The notes below the pieces were generated by a model. It was not told where the DNA came from, ran no database searches, and worked only from the letters and a program-made list of their open reading frames with translations. A stretch of 64,000 bases of DNA from JAAXKN01 sp050258815. GTDB taxonomy: Bacteria > Bacteroidota > Ignavibacteria > Ignavibacteriales > SURF-24. Of this stretch, positions 35,414 to 43,833 are shown piece by piece (position 1 is the stretch's first letter; the number at the start of each line of letters is the position of its first letter). Location: positions 50,414 to 114,413 of the forward strand of contig JBLMZM010000053.1 in NCBI GenBank assembly GCA_050258815.1. The letters run 5' to 3'. The translations under genes were made by a program, and so were the position numbers.

Positions 35414-36244
35414 TTATTTTTTTAATATTACAATGTCTACACGCCTGTTGCTGCGCCTGCCCTCGGCAGTGATATTTGAGGAAACAGGCCGGTATTCCGA
35501 ATAACCTACTATCGAAACCTTATCGGGCGACAGCCCCTCCTGGTCTATGAGGTAATAGGCAGTATTAAGTGCCCTGCTTACAGACAGGTGCCAGTTGGAC
35601 GGGTATGCCGAAGAATTAATCGGGATATTGTCCGTGTGGCCTTCCACCCTTATATCATTTTTCAGCGGTTTTATCAGCGCTGCAATTCTCCTCAGGATGT
35701 CCTTTGAGCCGTCATTAAGATCAGCAGTAGCCGAGGGGAATAAGATTTCATCCAGTATGTGGATTGTAATTCCCCGCTCATTTTCCTCCAGCTTAATGGA
35801 ATTATTAAATCCCTTCTCGTCTATCATATTCTGAAGATCTTTCTTCAGATTACCCGGGGGCATTATCTTGTCCTTTATACTGAACTGCCCGCCGTCAGTC
35901 TTTAATAAATTTTCAGCTTTGCCGTTTACACCGAATACGTGCCCCATGGCACTCATCAGTTTTGCATATTTCTGAGTATCCACATTAGATATGGCATAAA
36001 GTATAATGAACAACCCTAGCAGGAGCGTGATCAGATCGGCATAGGTAATCAGGTACCTGTCCTTATCTCCATCCTCCCGGAATAGCTCGTCCTCACTGTC
36101 TATGAAGCCAGGATTTTTGCCTGTTCTTTTTGAGGAAGCATACTTACCAGTCTGGCCTTCATCACCGAGGGAATTTCTCCACTCTGCAGTGCCAGTACCC
36201 CCTCCAGGGAAATCTGCATCATATTTTTTTCTTCTAAATGACAT
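35414..36244 (-). CDS. motB: Flagellar stator protein MotB (set 2)
   Basis: A 276-residue stator subunit. MSFRRKKYDADF starts a long cytoplasmic tail (about 62 residues), then the helix with Asp70 in YLITYADLITLLLGLFIILY and an OmpA-like domain (VEGHTDNIPINS, LSVSRALNTAYYL). The only usable start, the ATG at 36244, lies 145 bases inside the preceding motA in another frame; I find no ATG, GTG or TTG between there and the membrane helix. It differs strongly from MotB set 1 and resembles the Firmicutes-type proteins. Confidence 0.9.
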   Translation of the reverse strand: MSFRRKKYDADFPGGGTGTAEWRNSLGDEGQTGKYASSKRTGKNPGFIDSEDELFREDGDKDRYLITYADLITLLLGLFIILYAISNVDTQKYAKLMSAMGHVFGVNGKAENLLKTDGGQFSIKDKIMPPGNLKKDLQNMIDEKGFNNSIKLEENERGITIHILDEILFPSATADLNDGSKDILRRIAALIKPLKNDIRVEGHTDNIPINSSAYPSNWHLSVSRALNTAYYLIDQEGLSPDKVSIVGYSEYRPVSSNITAEGRRSNRRVDIVILKK

Positions 36245-36879
36245 TGCTTTAATTTATCACCAATTGGTAACCATATAAGATTTGCACTGAATACTCCCCA
36301 TAGCGTGGCTATAAAAGCCGAAGCTATGCTGTGAATTAAGCTGTTCGGGTCGCCGCCGGCACCGGCAAGCGTCATTACCAGTCCCATTACCGTACCAATT
36401 ATTCCCATCGTGGGGGCATAGCCTCCCATTTTCGTAAAAATAAATATATTCGAAAAATGTCTTTCCTGCATGGCTTTAATTTCGGCATTAGCTATATTCT
36501 GCAGCGAATCGGCATCGGTTCCGTCAACAACAAATCTTATAAGCTTTTTGGGATACTGATAAGCCAGTTTTTCGACTTCCTTCTCCAGCGAAAGCAGTCC
36601 TTCCTTCCTTGAAGTAATTGAGAACTCAATAAACGAATATATAAGCTTTGTAATATCATAATCCTGCGGGAAGTAAGCCAGCTTCATCAGTGAAAAGATC
36701 TTTCTGAACTTATCAAACCCGAAGCCGATTATAGTTGCGGCAAACGTACCCCCGAAAACTACTATGAGAGGAGGCAAAAGGAACAGCGCCTTTATTGAGC
36801 CGCCTTCAATAATAAAGGCCCCGAATATCGACAGGACCCCTAACAATAAACCATTTATTCCGCCTAACTTTCTCAGCAT
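36100..36879 (-). CDS. motA: Flagellar stator protein MotA (set 2)
   Basis: A 259-residue four-helix protein of the shorter MotA/PomA type. APTMGIIGTVMGLVMTLAG and ASAFIATLWGVFSANLIW are helices 3 and 4, and the C-terminal LEGVLALQSGEIPSVMKARL is conserved in the family, so the end of the frame is real. It starts with a one-base overlap after flgL (TAATG) and its last 145 bases also encode the start of MotB set 2. Confidence 0.93.
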   Translation of the reverse strand: MLRKLGGINGLLLGVLSIFGAFIIEGGSIKALFLLPPLIVVFGGTFAATIIGFGFDKFRKIFSLMKLAYFPQDYDITKLIYSFIEFSITSRKEGLLSLEKEVEKLAYQYPKKLIRFVVDGTDADSLQNIANAEIKAMQERHFSNIFIFTKMGGYAPTMGIIGTVMGLVMTLAGAGGDPNSLIHSIASAFIATLWGVFSANLIWLPIGDKLKQCHLEEKNMMQISLEGVLALQSGEIPSVMKARLVSMLPQKEQAKILAS

Positions 36880-37811
36880 TATACGTAATCCAGAAGCGAC
36901 TTAGGTAAAATCATCGATGACATCTTATATGATAATTCCAGAAAATACTGCTGGTTCTGCAGGTCTACTACCGACTGTGCCACATCCACGTCCTTTTCAT
37001 TTGAAAGGAGTTTTTTAAGCTCAAGCTGCTGATTATCCAGCAGTTCATGCGTAGAATCCAGCCTGTTCAACGTATCTCCGGCCGTCGTCAGCTGTCCGGC
37101 AAGATTAGTCTGAAAATCCTTTACTATATTTACGTCTGAATCCGCGGGAATAATTCCGTTCTCAAGATTCGTTTTTACCCTCAGAAGGGTATTAAAAATG
37201 TCCGTACTGGTTACATCCCCGTTGCCGGTTGAAGGTACGCCCGGGAAAACATTGCTGCCGGGAACGTTCATTGTCAGCTCCATATTTTTGCTGATCCTTA
37301 CCTTCTGTTCACCCGAATTGCTGCCAACTTTAAGCTCAACGGCCTTGTTGCCATTAATATCTGTTGTAAAACCATATGGTTTCGTTGTAGTTGAAAAGTC
37401 TGTACCCCCGAAGACGTACTTGCCGTCGAATTCACTGTTGGCAACATCCATTAGCGAACTGAGCACCTGGTCTATCTGGGCGGCATAGGACTTAAAGTTA
37501 CTGGCATTTACCGGATTATTGGTCTCGGTAAAAAGCACGAGCGTGTCCTGAACCTTATCGGCAATATTTTCCATCGAGGAGGTAGTGGTCTGCATGAAAG
37601 CCTGGCCATTTTCCACGTTTTTCACGAATGATTCGCCGCTCTGTATCTGCTCCTGCAGTTTTAATACTTTTGATATCCCGCTCGGTGAATCAGACGGATT
37701 ATTAATCTTGGATCCGGTTGCTATCCTGGTCTGAAGTGTCTGTATGCCTTCTTTGCTTTTATTCAGGGAGCTTATAAAATTTGAAGCCAGTATGGAATCA
37801 GTTATTCTCAT
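36879..37811 (-). CDS. flgL: Hook-filament junction protein FlgL (HAP3)
   Basis: A 310-residue flagellin-like protein. The N-terminal coil MRITDSILASNFISSLNKSK and GSKINNPSDSPSGISKVLKL, and the C-terminal VVDLQNQQYFLELSYKMSSM, form the two-helix stem typical of FlgL. The middle (about 140-215) is the exposed domain. It joins the hook to the filament above FlgK. It follows flgK with a 4-base gap. Confidence 0.95.
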   Translation of the reverse strand: MRITDSILASNFISSLNKSKEGIQTLQTRIATGSKINNPSDSPSGISKVLKLQEQIQSGESFVKNVENGQAFMQTTTSSMENIADKVQDTLVLFTETNNPVNASNFKSYAAQIDQVLSSLMDVANSEFDGKYVFGGTDFSTTTKPYGFTTDINGNKAVELKVGSNSGEQKVRISKNMELTMNVPGSNVFPGVPSTGNGDVTSTDIFNTLLRVKTNLENGIIPADSDVNIVKDFQTNLAGQLTTAGDTLNRLDSTHELLDNQQLELKKLLSNEKDVDVAQSVVDLQNQQYFLELSYKMSSMILPKSLLDYV

Positions 37812-37815
37812 TTTA

Positions 37816-39171
37816 CTACACCATATTTAATAAGGTTTGAAGCATGTCGTCAGAGACTTTGATTAGTTTTGCCGAGGCTTCATAGGACTTCTGGAATTTA
37901 ATAACATTGGTCATCTCCTCATCGACCGATACGCCTGAGTCGGAATTCCTCTGCATTGTGAGCTGGTCCAGGACCAATTGGTTCGATTCTGCGCTCTGAT
38001 CGTTTGAGCTTTTCAGTGCTCCGATGCCGCTGATCATTGAATTATAATAATCACCAATACTGCTGCCGCCGATCATCTTTGAATCTGAAAGCTTGGCGAT
38101 TGCAACGGCAATATCGCTGTTACCCTTTTCACCCGTTCCCAGCGCATTGGCTGCTGAGGCCGCAATGGCACTCGGATTACTTATGAATTTAAGCACACCG
38201 CCTGAATAACTAGTAAAAAAGTCCTGTCCGGTATTGTTATTCAGGTCGAATCCGGTCTTATGAATGTTATTAACCGAATCCATTATATTCTGTGCAATGG
38301 TATTTATGCTGTTCTGATACTCCGGGATCTGGTTGCTGTACATATCGGTAAGGGCATTCAGCTCACCGCCGTTCAGCGTTGCTGTAGCACTGCCATCCTC
38401 AGACGTAAGAGAAAGTTTTCCATTCGATAAATTAGTCTTAAACTTTGAAGAACTGAACTCATCAGCTGCAAATATACCGCCAATGGAAATGCTTACTGCC
38501 CCCCTGTCGTCGGTATGTACATTAATATTGACTATCTTGCTGAGTTCATCTATTTTTTTATCCCTTCTGTCCATCAGGTCATTAACCGACTGATTGGTTA
38601 CCTTGCTCTCGTTGATCTGTTTGTTAAGGGTCTGGATCTCCTGCAGCGAAGTATTTATTTCATCAACCTTTTCTTCAACCTGTCCTTTTATATCCTCCTG
38701 GATCTGGTTCAGACCGTCATATACGCTCTGTATCTTGTTGCTGAGCTTACTGGCAGACTGAATGACGTTATTTCTGAGAGGAATCGAGTTCGGTGAAGAG
38801 GCCATTTCATCCCAGGAATTAAAAAAAGACGAGATCATATTCGACAATCCCAGGTCTGAAGGTTCAGAGAACAGACTCTCAACCTGTCCCAGTACCGATG
38901 AACGCTTGTCGGTGTCGGAATACTTCTGGTTGTACGACCTGATCTGGGTTTCAGTCATGTAATTTTTTATCCTGGTTACGTCGTCAATCTTTACTCCGGC
39001 TCCTATTTCACCGCCCCGGACTGTCTCAGAACGTTCGCTTCCAAAGATTACCTTCTGGCGAGCATAATCCGGATTGTTCGCATTTACAATGTTATGCGAG
39101 GTTACATCCAATGCCCTCTGATATACACTCAGACTGCGGCCGGCAATATCAAATACTCTTGAAATACTCAT
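37816..39171 (-). CDS. flgK: Hook-associated protein FlgK (HAP1)
   Basis: A 451-residue protein. The start FDIAGRSLSVYQRALDVTSH followed by NIVNANNPDYARQ, and the end DEEMTNVIKFQKSYEASAKL, are the conserved axial-protein helices of FlgK. LNTSLQEIQTLNKQI-like coils follow the first domain. It is the first of the two junction proteins, and its gene comes 3 bases after the flgN-like chaperone gene. Confidence 0.96.
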   Translation of the reverse strand: MSISRVFDIAGRSLSVYQRALDVTSHNIVNANNPDYARQKVIFGSERSETVRGGEIGAGVKIDDVTRIKNYMTETQIRSYNQKYSDTDKRSSVLGQVESLFSEPSDLGLSNMISSFFNSWDEMASSPNSIPLRNNVIQSASKLSNKIQSVYDGLNQIQEDIKGQVEEKVDEINTSLQEIQTLNKQINESKVTNQSVNDLMDRRDKKIDELSKIVNINVHTDDRGAVSISIGGIFAADEFSSSKFKTNLSNGKLSLTSEDGSATATLNGGELNALTDMYSNQIPEYQNSINTIAQNIMDSVNNIHKTGFDLNNNTGQDFFTSYSGGVLKFISNPSAIAASAANALGTGEKGNSDIAVAIAKLSDSKMIGGSSIGDYYNSMISGIGALKSSNDQSAESNQLVLDQLTMQRNSDSGVSVDEEMTNVIKFQKSYEASAKLIKVSDDMLQTLLNMV

Positions 39172-39174
39172 TTT

Positions 39175-39627
39175 TTATACTTTTTTGTCTAATAAAGATT
39201 TGCGTGCATTCAAAATACAGCTTATGGTTTCCTTAATAAAAGCCCTGGAATTTTCTATAAGATATTTATTCTGCTGGTTTACCTTGCTTATTTTTGTTAT
39301 CAGTTCTTTCAGCTCTTTCTCGGCCATGGCAATTTCATTAATAGACTTTTTATCCAATATCGTCCTGGTGCGCTCCATAAACTCGGCAAGCTTATATGAG
39401 TTGAAAGAAAGCGAATATTTACTGTACAAATCAGTTAAGATTTTTATTCTCTGCTTTTCATGTTCAGTAATGCCTGTTAATGCTCTTTCTTCTTTCGTAA
39501 TTGAACTCTCCAGGCCTGAATAGTCAAGACTAACGAGCGCTTTCTGTTTCTGCAGAGCGGCACTTAATAATACGGCCAAATTATCTTTTTGCTTTTTTAG
39601 AGAGACCTCTAAATCCTTTACTTCCAT
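39175..39627 (-). CDS. flgN: FlgN-like export chaperone
   Basis: A 150-residue all-helical protein without signal peptide. Sequence identity to known FlgN is weak by eye, but the size, coiled-coil character (KKQKDNLAVLLSAALQKQKA) and position immediately before flgK and flgL support a chaperone for those junction proteins. It is separated from the flgJ-like gene by 3 bases. Confidence 0.75.
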   Translation of the reverse strand: MEVKDLEVSLKKQKDNLAVLLSAALQKQKALVSLDYSGLESSITKEERALTGITEHEKQRIKILTDLYSKYSLSFNSYKLAEFMERTRTILDKKSINEIAMAEKELKELITKISKVNQQNKYLIENSRAFIKETISCILNARKSLLDKKV

Positions 39628-39630
39628 TTT

Positions 39631-40464
39631 TTATCCGTTTAAATGATTCAGATACCCCATTACCCGGGATATGTAATTTTTTGTTTCATTAAATGGAGGA
39701 ACCCCCTTATATCTTTCCACGTTGCCCGGTCCCGCATTATATGCTGCCAGAGCGAGTTTCAGATCCCCATTATATTGTCGAAGCAATCCGGCCAAATATT
39801 TAGTCCCTCCGTAAATATTTTCTTTAGGATCCCAAATATTCCCGACTCCCATGGTTTTTGCCGTGGAATCCAATAGCTGCATCAGTCCTTTTGCTTTTGC
39901 AACCGAACGGGCCTTGGGGTTGCCGGCTGATTCAGCCAGTATGACTGACTTGATTACATTGGCGTCCACTCCGAAATCCTTTGAAGCCTGTTCAATTATG
40001 TTGTCATATCTGTTAACCCGGTCAATTGAACTGCTGCTAGGTGCAACTGCAGGGTGTGAATTACCCTTTCTTACCTCAATGGGTTTGGTTTCTGCAGGAT
40101 TGGTTTCTGCAGGCTCAGCATCTTTCTTTTCCTCGCCCTGTAGTTTCTTTACTACCTCGGGGTCCAAATCCTCTCCCGTAATCTTTTTATAAAGCTTTTC
40201 GGCTACTCCCAGGCTGTGTTTTTTAGTTATAAAGGAAGAAATTTCATTTTCGAACATGCCGTCAAACATGTCACCGCCATAACTATCCTCGCCAAACAGT
40301 CCGCCCGTGGTTTTATTCATGGATTTGAGCATCATTGAAGTCATCAGGCTTTCAAAATCCTTCGATGCCTTTGCAAGCTTGCTCTTCTGTTCAGGGGTAT
40401 ATCTGCTCCCTATCTCAGGAGTTTTACTGATATGCTTTTCCTCGTTTGTTATTTTCAGATCCAT
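39631..40464 (-). CDS. flgJ: FlgJ-like rod protein fused to an SLT lytic transglycosylase
   Basis: A 277-residue protein with two parts. Residues about 22-95 match the FlgJ rod-binding domain (FESLMTSMMLKSMNKTTGG, GVAEKLYKKI). A charged linker rich in PAETKP leads to a family 1 lytic transglycosylase domain at 153-270, with catalytic Glu178 in ILAESAGNPKA, AKGLMQL and AYNAGPGNVERY. Enterobacterial FlgJ carries a glucosaminidase instead. The enzyme would open the wall for the rod. No Sec signal is present, so export through the flagellar system is likely. Confidence 0.92.
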   Translation of the reverse strand: MDLKITNEEKHISKTPEIGSRYTPEQKSKLAKASKDFESLMTSMMLKSMNKTTGGLFGEDSYGGDMFDGMFENEISSFITKKHSLGVAEKLYKKITGEDLDPEVVKKLQGEEKKDAEPAETNPAETKPIEVRKGNSHPAVAPSSSSIDRVNRYDNIIEQASKDFGVDANVIKSVILAESAGNPKARSVAKAKGLMQLLDSTAKTMGVGNIWDPKENIYGGTKYLAGLLRQYNGDLKLALAAYNAGPGNVERYKGVPPFNETKNYISRVMGYLNHLNG

Positions 40465-40513
40465 GGTGTTAAAACTTTATTTTATTATAGCTGTTGTTAT
40501 ATAAAATGTCCGC

Positions 40514-41605
40514 CTACATTATCACGAGTTCTGCAACGAGCGAACCGGCCTCTTTAAGCGCCTGGAAAATTGCAATTATATCACGGGGGGCCACTTTCAA
40601 AGAATTAAGTGCCGCTGCTACTTCCTGTACTGTTGCGGCTCCCTTGATTGCTATGGTTTTTGACGAATCTTCCTGCTGATAGGGCACCTGGTTGTTAAAG
40701 AAAATGGTTGAACCATTTGAAAATGCTCCCGGCTGTGATATTATAGGATAGGAGCGGATATTTATGCTCAGATTTCCATGGGTTATTGTTGCTGGCAGTA
40801 TCTTTACATTGCTGCCGGCAACCACGGTGCCTGTCCTTTCATTTAGGACAACCTTTGCGATGGCATCACTCTGGACCTGAATGGCTTCAAGCTCCGATAA
40901 AAATGCCGTTAAATTGTTCTGCTTGTCTGCCGGCACGTTGATCGTGATCTCAGAAGCATCTACGGCTTTAGCTATTTCCGTTCCTGCCTTTGTATTAATT
41001 GCCGCGGACACATTATTCGAGGTGGTAAAGTCAGGTTCTCTTAGCACAATGCTTACTGTTTTGTTTGAAAGACTATTTTCGGGCAGGGCTTTCTCCAATA
41101 TCCCGCCCCTGGGTATCCTGCCTGCCAGTGTGTGGTTTTTCGAGATCCTGTTTCCAGAAGGGGTATTGATGTCGTAGCCTCCTACAGAAACCGGGCCCTG
41201 TGCAAATGCATATACATTACCATCCAGGGCTGAAAGGGGTGTCATCAGAAGAATTCCTCCCTGCAGACTGGTTGCATCTCCCATTGAGGCAACATTAATG
41301 TCAAATTCGGCCTTTTCCTTCAGACTGCCGTTTAACTTTGCAGTTACCATTACGGCCGCAACGTTTCTTGTCTTCATATCTGTCTGCGGTACCGTAATAC
41401 CGAACCTTTTCAGCATGCTTGATACCGACTGAATAGTAAAGGCTGACCTGTAGGTATCTCCCGTACCGGCCAGACCAACTACAAGTCCATAGCCTATAAT
41501 CTGCTCTGAACCCGTACCCTTGAAATACGCAATATCCTTTATCCTTTGTCCAAAGATCTGGGAGACAAATACTAATAGAAGGATTATGGTGCTTGTTTTC
41601 TTCAT
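40514..41605 (-). CDS. flgI: Flagellar P-ring protein FlgI
   Basis: A 363-residue secreted protein with a Sec signal (STIILLLVFVSQIFGQ). Mature text IKDIAYFKGTGSEQIIGYGL, VVGLAGTGDTYRSAFT and NVAAVMVTAKL are strongly conserved in FlgI. It forms the ring around the rod in the peptidoglycan layer. It sits between flgH and the flgJ-like gene, the usual order. Confidence 0.97.
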   Translation of the reverse strand: MKKTSTIILLLVFVSQIFGQRIKDIAYFKGTGSEQIIGYGLVVGLAGTGDTYRSAFTIQSVSSMLKRFGITVPQTDMKTRNVAAVMVTAKLNGSLKEKAEFDINVASMGDATSLQGGILLMTPLSALDGNVYAFAQGPVSVGGYDINTPSGNRISKNHTLAGRIPRGGILEKALPENSLSNKTVSIVLREPDFTTSNNVSAAINTKAGTEIAKAVDASEITINVPADKQNNLTAFLSELEAIQVQSDAIAKVVLNERTGTVVAGSNVKILPATITHGNLSINIRSYPIISQPGAFSNGSTIFFNNQVPYQQEDSSKTIAIKGAATVQEVAAALNSLKVAPRDIIAIFQALKEAGSLVAELVIM

Positions 41606-41696
41606 TTTATTACCTAAAGCAGTAGCTTCTGTTGTTCAATTCTTTGTCAAAACGTTTTGTGAGGGGCCTTTAACCGGGACGACTAAAAGATGCGGC

Positions 41697-42275
41697 TTAA
41701 AAAAGCCAGTGGAACAGTTTAGTTATCCAGCCCGGCTTCTGGGCGTCGTTTATGATTCCATTGCCTTCAAATGTAATGACGGCTTCCGAGATATTGTATG
41801 AAAGCACCGAATTATCCGGCATAATATCCGAACCCCTGACAATCCCTTTAATTGTAATCAGCTGTTCTTCACCGTTAATTACTATCTTTCTGCTGCCTTT
41901 TATGAGCAGGTTTCCGTTGGACATGACAGAGTCAATTGTAGCGCTTATTTTTGTCCTGATCAGTCCCGTTGTCTTGGTAGAACCGGAGCCGCTGAAGTCA
42001 TTCTTTGATCCAACTCCCAGTTTTGCATCAGGAACAGACGTGGTACCCATGCCGGCTGAACCGTTAAAACTTATGTCGCTGTTTCTTCCGGCCTGTGTCT
42101 CGGCATTATTGGAGGCCTGGGATGATTCAACCACGATAATTGTAACCGCGTCACCGATCCTGTTTGCCTTGTTGTCGGAGAATAATGAATGATAGGAGTT
42201 CTGGCGCATATCCTGAGCGAAAAAGCCCGAGGAAAGCGTCAGAAAGGTACCTGCTATTATTAATATCTTTTTCAT
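41697..42275 (-). CDS. flgH: Flagellar L-ring protein FlgH, no lipobox
   Basis: About 192 residues from the ATG at 42275; a TTG four codons earlier is less likely. The signal sequence KKILIIAGTFLTLSSGFFAQ looks like a signal peptidase I type and has no cysteine, whereas FlgH is usually an outer-membrane lipoprotein. The conserved body is present: SLFSDNKANRIGDAVTIIVV, a SNNAETQAGRNSDISFNGSA-type stretch and VRGSDIMPDNSVLSYNISEA. It forms the outer-membrane bushing. It starts 4 bases after flgA. A 91-base gap to flgI holds a 12-bp palindrome. Confidence 0.93.
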   Translation of the reverse strand: MKKILIIAGTFLTLSSGFFAQDMRQNSYHSLFSDNKANRIGDAVTIIVVESSQASNNAETQAGRNSDISFNGSAGMGTTSVPDAKLGVGSKNDFSGSGSTKTTGLIRTKISATIDSVMSNGNLLIKGSRKIVINGEEQLITIKGIVRGSDIMPDNSVLSYNISEAVITFEGNGIINDAQKPGWITKLFHWLF

Positions 42276-42279
42276 AAGT

Positions 42280-42936
42280 TTACTCAATTATTTTAACACT
42301 ATAACGGTCAATGACTTTAGCCCTGAAAAGTTTTTTGTCTGTCGTCAGTACCCGGATAATATCTCCGGGGCAGCCTTCCTCCCTGGCCACGGCATCCATG
42401 GATATTTCAACATTTCCCCTGACGATTACCGCAATCAGTCCATCCCCCCTGTGAATCAGGGGAATTGGCTGCAGGTTTTCTTTTACAAGGATTTCACCTT
42501 CTTTAAGGCTGAACTTTGATCTCATAGCTTCAATATTATCATTCTCAGCTACAGGATTTCCCCTCAGGCGCGCAACGTTAAGAAGCTTCAGGTCAAAGTC
42601 CCCCGCCTTTATTTCAGTTCCCCTCACGACCGGCTGGCGTGCAACCAGTACGTTTCTGTAAAGAGCAACTTTAAGCGAGAGATAGGACTGGGCTGAATGA
42701 GCACCTGAGACTATATTTACAGGAACATATGCAATTTCACCAGCAACCTTTAACTGCCTGGCAGTATCAATTCTTATTGTTTCACTCCCGGCTAACCTGG
42801 GGACTGAGGTAATCTCAAATTCAATTTTTCCGAAGTTTTTCAACTGACGCTTTAAATAATTCTCCACGTCCTGCCTTAATGAGGCATCACCCTGCCAGGC
42901 CAACATGAAAGAAAATATAAAGCATAGAATGTTCAT
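42280..42936 (-). CDS. flgA: P-ring assembly chaperone FlgA
   Basis: A 218-residue periplasmic protein with a short signal sequence (MNILCFIFSFMLAWQGDA). The C-terminal SAF-like domain is visible in LVARQPVVRGTEIKAGDFDL and in MDAVAREEGCPGDIIRVLTT, both typical of FlgA, which helps FlgI polymerise. It follows flgG across a terminator-like hairpin, so its level may be set separately from the rod genes. Confidence 0.92.
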   Translation of the reverse strand: MNILCFIFSFMLAWQGDASLRQDVENYLKRQLKNFGKIEFEITSVPRLAGSETIRIDTARQLKVAGEIAYVPVNIVSGAHSAQSYLSLKVALYRNVLVARQPVVRGTEIKAGDFDLKLLNVARLRGNPVAENDNIEAMRSKFSLKEGEILVKENLQPIPLIHRGDGLIAVIVRGNVEISMDAVAREEGCPGDIIRVLTTDKKLFRAKVIDRYSVKIIE

Positions 42937-42950
42937 CTTTTTACCTCTGC

Positions 42951-42987
42951 AAAAAAAGCGTAAGGCATAATATCATTTGCCTTACGC
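42951..42987 (-). terminator. Hairpin with T tract inside the flagellar cluster
   Basis: On the minus strand a perfect 10-bp stem (arms 42978-42987 and 42958-42967, GCGTAAGGCA with TGCCTTACGC) is followed at once by seven T. This is a textbook Rho-independent terminator between flgG and flgA, and may reduce transcription of the distal genes. Confidence 0.75.
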
Positions 42988-42997
42988 CTCTATTGCG

Positions 42998-43798
42998 TTA
43001 AGCTCTTTTCAGATTATTTGCCATGGTCATCATATCCTCAACCGTTTTGACGGTCTTGGAATTTATTTCATACGCCCTTTGAGCGGTGATCATGGAAATC
43101 ATTTCCTCTACTATGTCAACGTTAGAGGATTCAAGATATCCCTGGTGCAGTTCTCCATAGCCATTTGCACCCGGTGTACCCGTCATTGGTGCACCCGAGG
43201 CGGGGGTCTCTACATACAAATTATCGCCAACTGGCTGAAGTCCGCCAGGATTCATAAATTTTACGAGTTCAATGCTGCCAAGTGAAATGGAGTTGCCGTT
43301 TGTTTCCCTGGCTTCAATAGTGCCATCCTTGCCGATTGTCACGTCGGCTATGTCTTCATTAAGCGTAACACCCGGCTCAAGCACGTAACCATTTGCTGTA
43401 ACAAGTGTACCGTTAGAGGATACCTTAATTGAACCATCGCGGGTATATGCAAACGTACCGTCACCCTTTCTTACCTGAAAAAATCCCTCTCCCTGAATGC
43501 CTACGTCAAACTGGTTTCCGGTTGATACCAGGTCCCCCTGTGCAAAAAGCTTCTGAGTTGAAGCGGGCTGAACACCATTACCCACCTGGATCTTAATGCT
43601 TGTTTTTTCATTCATGGCCTGGGTGCCCGTAAACTGGGGGTTGATGGAAACCTCCTGATACATCATGTCCTTGAATTCCGCCTTGTTCTTCTTGAAGCCG
43701 GTGGTATTTATGTTTGCAATATTATTCGAGATTGTTTCAATGTTTATCTGCTGTGCAAACATTCCGGATGCTGCTGTTCTTAGTGCTCTTGTTGACAT
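42998..43798 (-). CDS. flgG: Flagellar distal rod protein FlgG
   Basis: A 266-residue axial protein. The N-terminus RTAASGMFAQQINIETISNN continues into IANINTTGFKKNKAEF, and the C-terminus has VEEMISMITAQRAYEINSKT, all conserved in FlgG. Like other rod proteins it has no Sec signal and is exported by the flagellar apparatus. It follows flgF by 35 bases. Confidence 0.97.
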   Translation of the reverse strand: MSTRALRTAASGMFAQQINIETISNNIANINTTGFKKNKAEFKDMMYQEVSINPQFTGTQAMNEKTSIKIQVGNGVQPASTQKLFAQGDLVSTGNQFDVGIQGEGFFQVRKGDGTFAYTRDGSIKVSSNGTLVTANGYVLEPGVTLNEDIADVTIGKDGTIEARETNGNSISLGSIELVKFMNPGGLQPVGDNLYVETPASGAPMTGTPGANGYGELHQGYLESSNVDIVEEMISMITAQRAYEINSKTVKTVEDMMTMANNLKRA

Positions 43799-43833
43799 AT
43801 TGGACCTCTCCGAAACTTAATTTTTTATTCCTC

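Noticed and set aside
41648..41659. A 12-bp palindrome CAAAACGTTTTG between flgH and flgI
   Set aside because: It is short, inside an operon and lacks a T tract or any other support, so chance is likely.
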